A stretch of DNA of 64,000 nucleotides from Thermococcus radiotolerans (lineage in GTDB: Archaea > Methanobacteriota_B > Thermococci > Thermococcales > Thermococcaceae), in the NCBI RefSeq assembly GCF_002214565.1, contig NZ_CP015106.1, positions 1,550,001 through 1,614,000 of the forward strand, read 5' to 3'. A model generated the notes under the pieces. It worked only from the letters and a program-made list of their open reading frames with translations, was not told the origin of the DNA and did not search any database. Positions 35,071 through 44,129 of the stretch are shown piece by piece (within the stretch, counting starts at the first letter, position 1; each line of letters starts with the position of its first letter). Made by a program: the position numbers and the translations under genes.

Positions 35071-35829
35071 ATGGAGAATGAGATTATCAAAACCGGGATT
35101 GATGAGCTGGATACCATGCTCGGGGGCGGCCTCCTCGACGACAGCCTAGTCCTCGTCATCTACGACACGAACTCCTTCGGCTGGGTGCTGGGGGTTGAAA
35201 TCTTCAGGAGCCTCGTCAGCAGGAACGGCTTCGGCGTTGTCACCAACTACTCATTCCCTCTTAGCCTGTTGCAGAAGTACGGCAAGATGCTCGGTTTTGA
35301 CGTGAGAAAGCTCGGTGAGTCGAGGGATATGGCGATAATTGACGTTTTCAGTGCCGTCAATGGCATAGCCGCCGACCTGCCCTTCGTGTATTCTCCAGGG
35401 GAGATCGATGCCAGCACGTACCTTCCAAAGATGGTTTCGGTGTACTACGAGATACTCCAAGAAATCGGCGAGAGGAAACCCATTGGGCTCACGATAACCC
35501 TCGACGGCTTCGCGTACCTCTTCGGGGAGGAGTCCACGATGAAGCTTCTCCAGAAGAACTTGGTGATGAAAGAGTCCGCCCGAGTCGCGGAAAGGAGAAA
35601 GAGACCCGTCAACATCTTCCTCCTCAATCAGGATAGGGTCTCAAAGCGCTTTATATCGTGGATATCGCAGTACGCGGAGCATATAATAGAGTTCAGCCAC
35701 AGGGAGGCACCAGGAGTCGAGAAGATGGTAGTGAGAAAGTCTCTGCTGCCAGATTTTGAACCGTGCACCGCTGAGTTCCGCTTCTCAAAGGGAAAAATAA
35801 GGATAGTCCCGGAGAGGCTGGAGATTTAG
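35071..35829 (+). CDS. KaiC/RadA-like protein with degenerate P-loop
   Basis: About 252 residues from ATG 35071 (GTG 35062 is an alternative). The opening IKTGIDELDTMLGGGLLDDSLVLVI is the standard start of archaeal KaiC/RAD55-like ATPases, but the expected GxxGxGKT is replaced by YDTNSFGWVLG, with neither Lys nor Thr. A Walker-B-like LTITLDGFAYLF follows near 140. It is therefore predicted not to bind ATP in the normal way and could be a regulatory or scaffold version. It ends 1 base before the convergent site-2 protease and starts 69 bases from the divergent ttuA. Confidence 0.75.
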   Translation: MENEIIKTGIDELDTMLGGGLLDDSLVLVIYDTNSFGWVLGVEIFRSLVSRNGFGVVTNYSFPLSLLQKYGKMLGFDVRKLGESRDMAIIDVFSAVNGIAADLPFVYSPGEIDASTYLPKMVSVYYEILQEIGERKPIGLTITLDGFAYLFGEESTMKLLQKNLVMKESARVAERRKRPVNIFLLNQDRVSKRFISWISQYAEHIIEFSHREAPGVEKMVVRKSLLPDFEPCTAEFRFSKGKIRIVPERLEI

Positions 35830-35830
35830 C

Positions 35831-36964
35831 TCAACCGACCAGATTCGCCAGCGCGGGCCACAGGTTGAGCGCCAGCAGGAACAGGCCGACGCCTATCGTG
35901 AAGTACCTCACCGGCTTGGCTACCCTCTCCGGCAGATACGCCTTAACCACGTCGTCCAGCATCCTGCCTCCGTCGAGGGGCACCAGCGGGAAGAGGTTCA
36001 TCAGGCCGATTCCGATGTTGAGCACGTATATCCAGTAGAACGTGAAGAACAGCGGAAGTACTATGTTCTCGTAACCGATTTTTGATACCACATGCTGGGC
36101 GGGATAGATGCCGATGTAGCCCTTCTCCGGATCCTCAGGATGCGCACCGAGCTTCAGCTGGAGGTTCAGTTCCTCTCCGTTTCGTAGAACCGTAAGCGTC
36201 ACGACTTGACCGGGTTTGGTCGTGTTCATGAAGTTGATGAAGCTATCCATGTCCCTTATCTGCTGCCCGTCCATTGCGATTATGATGTCTCCCTGCTGGA
36301 GAATGCCGAACGCTGGACCATCCTCCAAAACCCCAGAAACGAGGATCCCTGCGGGCTGAAGAACGGGTGTTATTGCGAAGTTTATTATTAGGAGGGCTAT
36401 AAGGGCTGTTGCGACGTTCGCGAGGGAACCGGCGCCGTAAACCCTCAGTCTCGAGCGGAGAGGGGCTTTCTCAAGTTCCTCCTCGTCCGGCTCGACGAAG
36501 GCACCAGGTATCACCGCGAGGAGAACCAAGCCCACCGATTTTAGTGGCAGGTCTTCGGCCCTGGCTACTATTCCGTGGCTCAGCTCATGAACCACCATGA
36601 CAACGGCGAGGGCTATGAGGCCGTACCAGAGGGGTATTGTGACACCGGGGATGACTAACTGAACCCCGGACTGCTCGCCGCCGGTTTGGATGGTTCTCAT
36701 TGCAGTCTTAAGAAGGGCGTAGAATACGTAGGCCATTCCAGCGAATCCAAGGACTATTCCAACGTCCGCATAAACCTTCCAGAAGCGCTTGGCTTTCCCT
36801 GCGAGGCTGTCTATGAGCCCGAGTAGCCTCTTGGTTCTCCACATTGCGATGAACAGGTCAACGGTCAGGCCCTCTTCCTTCTCCTCCCTTCTACCGAAGA
36901 GGGCGTAGAGGATCATCCAGAATGCGGCGATGCCAATGATGACTATGAGGAGTGTGCTATTCAT
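35831..36964 (-). CDS. Site-2 protease family zinc metalloprotease with PDZ domain
   Basis: ATG 36964 is taken as the start (377 residues). The membrane-embedded zinc site is VVHELSHGIVARA (HExxH near 125), with the third-ligand motif NLFPLVPLDGGRML near 340. A PDZ-like domain with GILVSGVLEDGPAFGILQQGDIIIAMDG lies between them, at about 215-285. About six membrane helices are visible. Such proteases cut membrane-spanning regulators or signal remnants inside the bilayer; the target is unknown and no obvious anti-sigma-like substrate gene is nearby. Confidence 0.9.
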   Translation of the reverse strand: MNSTLLIVIIGIAAFWMILYALFGRREEKEEGLTVDLFIAMWRTKRLLGLIDSLAGKAKRFWKVYADVGIVLGFAGMAYVFYALLKTAMRTIQTGGEQSGVQLVIPGVTIPLWYGLIALAVVMVVHELSHGIVARAEDLPLKSVGLVLLAVIPGAFVEPDEEELEKAPLRSRLRVYGAGSLANVATALIALLIINFAITPVLQPAGILVSGVLEDGPAFGILQQGDIIIAMDGQQIRDMDSFINFMNTTKPGQVVTLTVLRNGEELNLQLKLGAHPEDPEKGYIGIYPAQHVVSKIGYENIVLPLFFTFYWIYVLNIGIGLMNLFPLVPLDGGRMLDDVVKAYLPERVAKPVRYFTIGVGLFLLALNLWPALANLVG

Positions 36965-37007
36965 TTTCAACACCCTTCTTCTGCTGGGCTAACTTCATTA
37001 GATGGTC

Positions 37008-37015
37008 TTATAAAC
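37008..37015 (+). promoter_or_regulatory. TATA-like box of the first glycosyltransferase gene
   Basis: CTTATAAA 23-30 bases before ATG 37038, giving a nearly leaderless message for the three-gene GT4 operon. Confidence 0.5.
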
Positions 37016-37037
37016 GTTAGCGAACAACCATGTGGCG

Positions 37038-38153
37038 ATGGAGGGCCTCAAGATAACCTTCGTTTACGATGTAGTCTATCCCTGGGTCAAGGGGGGAGTC
37101 GAGAAGAGGATTTACGAGCTCGCGGTGAGGTTAGCTAAATCTCATGAGGTTCACGTCTACGGTTACCGGCACTGGGAAGGGAGCGCTGAAATCGAGCGGG
37201 ATGGGATTTACTATCACGGTACCGTTCGAGTTGGCAAACTCTACGTGGGTTCGAGGCGTTCAATTATTCCCCCAATGCGCCACGCGGTTTCACTCCTTTC
37301 TCAGCTTAAGGGTGAGCGCTTTGACGTCATAGACTGCCAGGCAAGTCCATACCTCCCCGCCTATTCTCTCAGGACTCTTGGTTTGGAGAATGTCTTCATA
37401 ACATGGCATGAGTTCTGGGGGGACTATTGGTTTGAGTACCTTGGAGAGGCAGGCTTTTTGGGAAAAACCCTTGAGAAGGGTCTCTTCTCCTTTGAACGGC
37501 ACATCTCAGTATCCCAGAAGACGAGGCTTGACCTCCTGAGTGCCGGCCTGAGAAGGCCCGTTTTTCTGGTCCCAAACGGGGTAGACTACGGCTTCATACG
37601 TTCCGTCAGACCTTCAGAGCTTGAGTCAGACTTCGTTTTCATCGGTAGACTGATTCCAGAGAAGGGCGTTGATTTTCTGTTGCGCTCCCTTGCGTTGCTC
37701 AAACGCGAGTTCCCGGACTTCAGGGGGATTATAGCGGGCGACGGTCCCGAGAGGAAAAAACTTGAGTTCCTCGCGAGAGAGCTTGGGATCGAGAAAAACG
37801 TTACTTTTACGGGCTTTCTCAGGGATTACGCCGACGTTATTGCACTTATGAAGGCCTCGAAGGTCTTCGCTTTCCCCTCACGGAGGGAAGGGTTCGGCAT
37901 AGTCGTCATTGAAGCTATGGCATCGGAAGTTCCCGTCGTCACTGGGGAGCATCCCATGAACGCCTCGGTCCATCTTGTAGAGGACGGCAAAACAGGTTTC
38001 GTGGTGCCTCTCGACGAAGAACTCTTTGCTCGAGCCCTCTTGTTAGCTTATGACAATTCGAAAAAGCTTGGCTCCGTAGCAGGAGAAAGGGCCAGACGCT
38101 ACGACTGGGATGAGGTCGTGAGAGTACTCCTTTCGGTTTACAGGGGTGGTTGA
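37038..38153 (+). CDS. GT4 family glycosyltransferase
   Basis: A 371-residue GT-B enzyme (ATG 37038). The N-terminal Rossmann half begins FVYDVVYPWVKGGVEKRIYELA, with the usual glycine-rich acceptor loop. The C-terminal half has FIGRLIPEKGVDFLLRSLALL and the E-x7-E motif FPSRREGFGIVVIEAMA that binds the nucleotide sugar. It is a retaining transferase of unknown sugar, acting at the cytosolic face of the membrane. It leads three consecutive GT4 genes coupled by stop/start contact and belongs to the surface-glycan locus that continues to 49.5 kb. Confidence 0.9.
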   Translation: MEGLKITFVYDVVYPWVKGGVEKRIYELAVRLAKSHEVHVYGYRHWEGSAEIERDGIYYHGTVRVGKLYVGSRRSIIPPMRHAVSLLSQLKGERFDVIDCQASPYLPAYSLRTLGLENVFITWHEFWGDYWFEYLGEAGFLGKTLEKGLFSFERHISVSQKTRLDLLSAGLRRPVFLVPNGVDYGFIRSVRPSELESDFVFIGRLIPEKGVDFLLRSLALLKREFPDFRGIIAGDGPERKKLEFLARELGIEKNVTFTGFLRDYADVIALMKASKVFAFPSRREGFGIVVIEAMASEVPVVTGEHPMNASVHLVEDGKTGFVVPLDEELFARALLLAYDNSKKLGSVAGERARRYDWDEVVRVLLSVYRGG

Positions 38154-39110
38154 ATGAAGATCTGCTTAATCGTTAGACATCTGAGTGCTAAAGCTGGGGG
38201 GATAGCAGTATACACGCGGAACCTCATCCGTGCCCTTGAGCGAGAGGGGCATGCGATTGAGCTCTCCCCAGAGGAGAGGTTTTCATACCTTCTCTGGCAG
38301 TTCCTTAGAGTTCCTCTCTGGCTCGTTCGCTCGAAATGTGACGTCTATCATGCAGTTGGGATTATTGAGGGGATAACACTTCCCCTTTTCAGGCGGAGGG
38401 CCGAGAAACGGATAACAATTCACGACATTATTCCCTTGAAGCATCCTAGGAAGGGATTTAAGGGATTATTTGAGCGGTTCTTCATCCGCCTTGGCCTAAT
38501 CTCTGCAAGAAAATGTGACGTTATCTACGCAGTTTCCCACCTCACAAAGGTTGACCTTGTCCGTTTGGCTGGAATTCCAGAGAATAAAATCAAGGTTGTT
38601 CATCAGCCGATAGACGAACGCTTTTTCAGGGAGCCACTGGGAGAAGGAAAGTTCAGGGAACCGGGTAAGTTCATGCTCGGCTACATTTCCAGAATGGACT
38701 ACCACAAGAGACACGCCCTCCTCGTTGAACTCTTTAAGTGCTGGGATAACCCGAACGCGAGGCTTCTTCTTGCTGGAGCAGGAGAGGAGTTTGAGAGGGT
38801 CAGAAAGCTAGCCGAAGGGGACCCGAGAATAAGGCTTCTCGGCTTCGTTCCCGATGAGGAGCTGGTTGAGTTCTACGATTCGCTCGACGTCTACGTCCAT
38901 ACCTCCAAATACGAAGGTTGGGGATTACCAATCGCTGAGGCCCTGGGGCGGGGAAAACCTGTCATAGTTTTTGAGGATGCAGAGATTCCAAGGGAGGTTA
39001 AGGATCTTTGCGTTACTGCATCCAATAATTCGTTTTCTGACATCGTTGAAGGCTTATTCTGGAATCGGAAACTCCTGCGGAAACTTTCCAATAGGAGGTG
39101 TCTTGGTTGA
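38154..39110 (+). CDS. GT4 family glycosyltransferase
   Basis: A 318-residue GT-B protein whose ATG follows the previous stop without a gap. KAGGIAVYTRNLIRALEREGH opens it; YISRMDYHKRHALLVELFKCW and the donor-binding HTSKYEGWGLPIAEALGRG lie in the C-terminal half. At 318 residues it is shorter than its neighbours and ends soon after the E-x7-E region, so the final helix that normally crosses back may be short. Acceptor and sugar unknown. Confidence 0.88.
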   Translation: MKICLIVRHLSAKAGGIAVYTRNLIRALEREGHAIELSPEERFSYLLWQFLRVPLWLVRSKCDVYHAVGIIEGITLPLFRRRAEKRITIHDIIPLKHPRKGFKGLFERFFIRLGLISARKCDVIYAVSHLTKVDLVRLAGIPENKIKVVHQPIDERFFREPLGEGKFREPGKFMLGYISRMDYHKRHALLVELFKCWDNPNARLLLAGAGEEFERVRKLAEGDPRIRLLGFVPDEELVEFYDSLDVYVHTSKYEGWGLPIAEALGRGKPVIVFEDAEIPREVKDLCVTASNNSFSDIVEGLFWNRKLLRKLSNRRCLG

Positions 39111-40348
39111 GAATACTTCTCGTTAGCTCGGGTTATCCCCCTGAAAAGCTAGGGGGGGCAGAATTCTACGTTAAGCACCTCGCTGAGGCACTGGTAGAGA
39201 GACACGATGTTCACGTCTTCACTTCCGTTATCCCTGCTGGCAGAACCGACGTCAGAAACGGTGTTGTTCTTCATGGGTCGACTTCCCCACACCCGCTCGA
39301 TGGCCTCTTTATCTCCAGGAGTTACTCTAATAGACGTATTGCAGTTGAGTTCTTGAATACCCTTAAAGAGGTGGAACCGGATGTTGTCCACTTTCACAAT
39401 ATCTGGGGTTTCAGAAACGGATTTCTGCCAGAGCTTGCCAACTCAGAGGGATATAAAACACTGATTACACTTCATGATTACTGGTTTATCTGCCCAACCA
39501 ATGTTCTCATGTTTAAAAAGGTTGAACTTTGTTCGGGTCCTGAGTCGGTTAAGTGCTCTGTCTGCTGGAATCACATAGTTTCTTGGCTGGTTTCGAGAAA
39601 GTATGGCATTCCATCCGCGCTGGTTAGGGGTTTTATTTCCTCCTTCAATAGACCATCTCACTTCAGGAGGCGTTTGGCCCATCTTATCAATGTTCTGGCC
39701 TCAGTGGACTTTTTGATAGCCCCATCGAAGTTTCTGCGGGCGTTCTTTGTGTCCCATGGTGTTCCAGAAGAGAAAGTGATTCACATCCCTAACGGCTATC
39801 CTCACACTTCCTTCGAGGGATTCAGGAAGGAGAAAGATACGGATAGTATTGTTTTTGGCTTTGTTGGAGTCCCAAGTTACCAAAAAGGAACGCATGTTGC
39901 CATTAAAGCCGTTCGGGCAATTAGAGGTGACTTTGAGTTTAGAATTTACGGGGGTGGTGGAGACCCCGCGTACCTCGAGGAACTGAAGAAACTCTCGCAG
40001 GGAGATCGCCGGATAAAGTTCATGGGGAGGTTCTATAGGGTTGCTGAGCCATATTCAAAGATTGATGTCCTTGTATTTCCTTCTCTTTCCTATGAGAACT
40101 GTCCTCTGGTGCTCGCAGAATCTGCGTTGAGTGGGACGCCTGTTTTAGCGTCCAACATCGGCGCGATTCCTGAGTTCGTTGTTGATGGTAGGGATGGTTT
40201 TCTCTTTGAGCCTGGAAACTGGCGTCAGCTTGCAGGGTTGATGGAGAGGTTCGTTGAGGAGCCTTTCCTTGTTACAGAGCTCGTTCCCAAGTGGAAGCCT
40301 AAGGACATGAAAGACCACGTAAGGGATGTGGAAACCCTTTATTCGTGA
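39107..40348 (+). CDS. GT4 family glycosyltransferase
   Basis: I choose TTG 39107, which overlaps the preceding stop (TTGA) and is well spaced from GGAGGTG; GTG 39098 overlaps that ribosome site. The 413-residue protein begins MRILLVSSGYPPEKLGGAEFYVKHLAEAL when so read. GFVGVPSYQKGTHVAIKAV and FPSLSYENCPLVLAESALSG are donor-side motifs. A Cys-rich segment (residues about 145-155, CPTN, CSGPESVKCSVCW) resembles the zinc-binding insert of some archaeal and bacterial surface-glycan transferases. Convergent with the next gene, overlapping it by 10 bases. Confidence 0.88.
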   Translation: MRILLVSSGYPPEKLGGAEFYVKHLAEALVERHDVHVFTSVIPAGRTDVRNGVVLHGSTSPHPLDGLFISRSYSNRRIAVEFLNTLKEVEPDVVHFHNIWGFRNGFLPELANSEGYKTLITLHDYWFICPTNVLMFKKVELCSGPESVKCSVCWNHIVSWLVSRKYGIPSALVRGFISSFNRPSHFRRRLAHLINVLASVDFLIAPSKFLRAFFVSHGVPEEKVIHIPNGYPHTSFEGFRKEKDTDSIVFGFVGVPSYQKGTHVAIKAVRAIRGDFEFRIYGGGGDPAYLEELKKLSQGDRRIKFMGRFYRVAEPYSKIDVLVFPSLSYENCPLVLAESALSGTPVLASNIGAIPEFVVDGRDGFLFEPGNWRQLAGLMERFVEEPFLVTELVPKWKPKDMKDHVRDVETLYS

Positions 40349-41445
40349 AGCTCTATAGCCTTTTTTATGGCTTTCTCTATTGTTTTAGCTCCTTTAGAGA
40401 TGTCAGTTAGCTTTTTTCCGGACTTCTTTGCGTGGACTTTAAGTTTTCTGAGGAGTTTTTTGTTTTCGACAAGATGCGCTAGTACTTCACGGATGGTGTT
40501 TGGGTTTCCCGGTTCGACAATAAAGCCGTTCTTCCCATTAACGACAGCATCTACTGCCCCTGCGGCGGTAGTAATAATTACTGGAAGGCCGTAATAGAAT
40601 GCCTCGTTGACGACGAAGCCCCATGGGTCGTGAAGTGTTGGGAATACAAAAACATCTGAGTTGATGTATAACTGGGCCTTAAGTTCCCCGTCAACGTATC
40701 CTGGAAACTCAATGTTCCCGCATTCTTCGGCCTCTTCTTTAAGAGTCTTCTCATAGTCTCCGGACCCTGCGAGCGTTAGTTCTACTTCTTTCATTCCACA
40801 TAGTGCTCTTATCAGGTGCTTGAACCCTTTCCTTCTCTCAAAGTATCCCAATGCTAGAGCCTGAAGCCGCCAGGTTTTTTTCACGTTCTTTTCTTTCCCC
40901 ACTAGAGCTTCTGATAGTAATTCCTGGGGATAGTATTGAGTTGTCCCAGGAGCTATTTTATGTGGTTTCACCCCCCTCCTCACGAGGAAGTTTAGGCTTT
41001 TTGAGCTGTACACTACGAATGAGTTCCCCATACTATAAAGAAACCTTTTGAGAATCTCGTCAGCCTTTCTAAGGATAAATTTTCTCTCTTCTGTGTATTC
41101 GGTATCGAGATGACCGACCCAGAGGACCAAGGGTTTGCAGGCGAGTTTTGTAAACATCACTGAGATAAGAATGAGAGGGTATATATCCACATTGTCCGCT
41201 ATCACTACAACATCGCTATCTTTTAGTTCCTTAAACAAGCCCCATGGGGCGTTGAGAACGTAGCTTCCGACTTTAATCTCTGGGAGAACTCTCCACCTAA
41301 ACCTCTTTCCGAGAGGAATGTTCCACAGTCTCTTCGGATCTTTTTTTCTTCCAAATATCACCTTTGTTTTAAACCCTTTTCCGAGCTCATCGAAAAGAAA
41401 AATCCTGTAAGGGGCCATCTCGTTGTGGATTATTACGATTCTCAT
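40339..41445 (-). CDS. GT4 family glycosyltransferase, last gene of the minus-strand polysaccharide operon
   Basis: ATG 41445 (368 residues, MRIVIIHNEMAPYRIFLFDEL) has GGAGAG before it and overlaps the previous stop by 4 bases. ALGYFERRKGFKHLIRALCG and FVFPTLHDPWGFVVNEAFYYG (donor site) identify the GT-B fold of GT4. Composition is close to that of the plus-strand transferases and less A+T-rich than the GT2 gene immediately upstream, so the foreign-looking block ends here. Confidence 0.88.
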   Translation of the reverse strand: MRIVIIHNEMAPYRIFLFDELGKGFKTKVIFGRKKDPKRLWNIPLGKRFRWRVLPEIKVGSYVLNAPWGLFKELKDSDVVVIADNVDIYPLILISVMFTKLACKPLVLWVGHLDTEYTEERKFILRKADEILKRFLYSMGNSFVVYSSKSLNFLVRRGVKPHKIAPGTTQYYPQELLSEALVGKEKNVKKTWRLQALALGYFERRKGFKHLIRALCGMKEVELTLAGSGDYEKTLKEEAEECGNIEFPGYVDGELKAQLYINSDVFVFPTLHDPWGFVVNEAFYYGLPVIITTAAGAVDAVVNGKNGFIVEPGNPNTIREVLAHLVENKKLLRKLKVHAKKSGKKLTDISKGAKTIEKAIKKAIELHE

Positions 41446-42821
41446 GGAATCGTCTCTCCTGTGTTGCATGGATCAAATTGTCTTCTTTGAATAGCGGGTG
41501 TTTTATATATGAATGCATAGTACATCATTGCTCCTAATGTTAGGGGCACAACAAGTAATAGGGTCAATATAGCTCCAATCAGGATTTTTGTTATCCTTTT
41601 AATAATTCTTTCGTTATATATAATGTGTATTTTGTTATCTTCTGTTGATAAGTTTATCGTCCATATACTTCCAAACAGAAGGAGTAAGTATCCCGCATGT
41701 GGTGTTAGGGGTTCCAATAGTATCAGTATTCTTGACCTGTGCTTGATTATCTCTGATATGTATTTTATTTGTTTTCTAATAGATGGTGTGTCTCTTATTT
41801 CTATAAACCTGTGTTTATCAAGTATTTTTGCTTTTTTAATTCTAGTTATTACCTCGGAATTTTTGTAGTATATAAATAGTGTAGCTTCCGGGCCATGTTT
41901 TTTGATATGATCAATATCAACAACATGCGAGGATTTGATTATCGGAAACTTATATGGGGCTTTTCCAAGTCTTTGGGTAAACGCATCGCGAATAGCTAAC
42001 AAGAACGAGTTCGTGAATATTTTAGGGTTCATATATATTGTTGATAATGTAATATTAATAATTCCCCATGACAACAAGGTGTTGAATACATTCTTTGCTT
42101 TGTATATATCGTTATGTAATTTTGTAATAACAATGTAATTTCTTAATAGATAATAATTAGCTAAAGGACTTGGAATTATTTTTATGGGGTGATAATACCT
42201 AGAGTCAATTCTTGTTATCCTGTATCTTTTTTTGGAGATCCTAGTTGTTAATTCATAATCATCTGCCTTTAAAAACAAATTAAATATTGGTAGTCCGCAG
42301 TTTTCTAAGATATCCCTTGGAATACAAAGGTAATGAAGAGGAGACGTTGTTATTTTGGTCTTTTCTTTACTAAATCCGGTAATATTGCCTCCAAACAAAT
42401 TGGTAGGTATAACAACGGCCTTTTCTTTAGTTGCTTTTTTTAAAATATCCTCTACAAGGGTTATATCTATTGGTTGGGCATCATTGTCTGATAAAATTAT
42501 ATAATCATATCCCTGCGAAAGTGCATATACTGCCCCAATATATTGAGCTCCACTACTTCCGTAATTTTTTTTAAGTTCTATGACAGTAACATCTGGGAAT
42601 TCCCTTATTATTTTTTCAAATGTTCTATCATTAGATGCATTGTCGATAATAATAATCTCTGGAGATATCGTTTGTTTCTTGAGTAACTCAATTGTTTTTT
42701 TAGTTATATTATATTGGTTGTATGTTGGTATTACAATACAGCACATATTTTTTCTTTTCGGGGATTTATAAATCCTCTTGATGTATCCTTTGCACAAATT
42801 AAAATCCCACTTTGTGTTCAT
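41442..42821 (-). CDS. GT2 family glycosyltransferase with C-terminal membrane helix, A+T-rich
   Basis: A 459-residue protein. The GT-A core starts CIVIPTYNQYNITKKTIELL (about 27-46), with DNASNDRT and the metal-binding LSDNDAQP (DxD-like, about 111-118). The length is greater than a bare GT2 domain; a helix near 412-440 (ILIGAILTLLLVVPLTLGAMM) likely anchors it. Base composition is very low in G+C; in bases 42001-42060 I count 14 of 60. AAA, ATA and AAT codons dominate, unlike the rest of the window, which suggests recent transfer. RBS GGGGGG before the ATG. Sugar unknown. Confidence 0.87.
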   Translation of the reverse strand: MNTKWDFNLCKGYIKRIYKSPKRKNMCCIVIPTYNQYNITKKTIELLKKQTISPEIIIIDNASNDRTFEKIIREFPDVTVIELKKNYGSSGAQYIGAVYALSQGYDYIILSDNDAQPIDITLVEDILKKATKEKAVVIPTNLFGGNITGFSKEKTKITTSPLHYLCIPRDILENCGLPIFNLFLKADDYELTTRISKKRYRITRIDSRYYHPIKIIPSPLANYYLLRNYIVITKLHNDIYKAKNVFNTLLSWGIINITLSTIYMNPKIFTNSFLLAIRDAFTQRLGKAPYKFPIIKSSHVVDIDHIKKHGPEATLFIYYKNSEVITRIKKAKILDKHRFIEIRDTPSIRKQIKYISEIIKHRSRILILLEPLTPHAGYLLLLFGSIWTINLSTEDNKIHIIYNERIIKRITKILIGAILTLLLVVPLTLGAMMYYAFIYKTPAIQRRQFDPCNTGETIP

Positions 42822-42824
42822 GGT

Positions 42825-44129
42825 TTATGCCCCCCTAATAATTTTGTTTTTAATTGTCCTTATTGTGTCAGAGATAGTCTCGTCCATATTCATGTATCTA
42901 AATTTTCCAAGTCTTCCGACAGTTATCACGTTTTTGAAGTTGTTAATTAGTTTAGTGTTATACTTTAAATTTTCTAATGTTTCAAAGGTTAATACTGGAT
43001 AGGTATATGCCTCTTTCCACACATCCCAGTTTATTATATCCTCTTGGGATACTAGTCCTAATGATTCCAAAAACTGAGTGGTCCTATTGACTATTTCTGG
43101 ATTGGCCATCTTCCACATCTTGGAATCTTTATTGATGTGATACTCTATTGTGATCCAAGTGTTCCCATGGTATTTATTTAATAGGGATGGTTGTTCAAAT
43201 ATTCTCGTAAAGGGATAGTTTTCCTCGTTGAGATATATCCAATTAGCCGGCAATATTGGAAATTCTCTATTTAACTCTAAAAATACTACAATTGAAGATC
43301 TAAATATCAGGGGTTTAGGTTTAGCTCCTAATTTTAATAACAATTCATCCAGCGGCATCGAGGATATTAAGATATCACAATCAAGCCTCACGATTTCGTT
43401 TGTGTTTTTATTGAGTACTCTTAGTTTATATGCCCCTCCAGTATTGGTTATGCTTAGCACTTCCGAATTAAAAAGTAGTCTTACTTTATTTTTGTGTCTT
43501 TGTATTTTTTCAAAAAGAAAATTCGTGATCTCTTTAATCCCATTTTTATGATAAACTTCCCATTCATTAACCCCAAAGAACGTTTTGTCATTGACTCTGA
43601 AGGATATCCTTTTAGGGGCCCACTCCGAAGGTATTTGGGTGGGAGAAATTCCCCATAATTTTTTTGTATATTTTTCAAAGAATATTTTATATAATGTATC
43701 CCCTACCAATCCGCGCACAAATTCACTAAAATTTGTAGCTTCATGTTTATTGTTAGGACATAGTTTGTACAGTTCTATTAATACCTTCCTTTGCAATTCT
43801 TTGGGCAAATTAAGGATACTATCAACTGACAATGGATAATCATAGAACTTTTTGTTCCAGTATGATTTTGCAATTGTTTTAATGTCGTAAAAGCCTCTCT
43901 CTTTAAGTTCTTGTTTCATTAGGGATAGTATTAACTCATCATGTGAATGAAATATATGCGGGCCAAAGTCATAAAACTTGTTACCTATGTATCTAGTATT
44001 GACAAGTCCTCCAACATGGTTTTTCTTTTCGATGATATGTATATCCCTGAATTCCTGTGGTACTTGCTCTAGTAACGTCCAAGCAGCAGTAAGCCCACTA
44101 ATTCCCGCTCCAATAATGCATGCATTCAT
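42825..44129 (-). CDS. FAD-dependent UDP-galactopyranose-mutase-like protein, A+T-rich
   Basis: A 434-residue flavoprotein. CIIGAGISGLTAAWTLLEQ is the FAD-binding motif, followed by GGLVNTRYIGNKFYDFGPHIFHS, FYDYPLSVDSILNLP and KLWGISPTQIPSEWAPKRI, which parallel UDP-galactopyranose mutase (GPH, YPL and WAPKRI positions). It may interconvert the pyranose and furanose forms of a nucleotide sugar; another amine-oxidase-like activity is possible. The ATG overlaps the epimerase stop. Same low G+C style as its two neighbours. Confidence 0.75.
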   Translation of the reverse strand: MNACIIGAGISGLTAAWTLLEQVPQEFRDIHIIEKKNHVGGLVNTRYIGNKFYDFGPHIFHSHDELILSLMKQELKERGFYDIKTIAKSYWNKKFYDYPLSVDSILNLPKELQRKVLIELYKLCPNNKHEATNFSEFVRGLVGDTLYKIFFEKYTKKLWGISPTQIPSEWAPKRISFRVNDKTFFGVNEWEVYHKNGIKEITNFLFEKIQRHKNKVRLLFNSEVLSITNTGGAYKLRVLNKNTNEIVRLDCDILISSMPLDELLLKLGAKPKPLIFRSSIVVFLELNREFPILPANWIYLNEENYPFTRIFEQPSLLNKYHGNTWITIEYHINKDSKMWKMANPEIVNRTTQFLESLGLVSQEDIINWDVWKEAYTYPVLTFETLENLKYNTKLINNFKNVITVGRLGKFRYMNMDETISDTIRTIKNKIIRGA

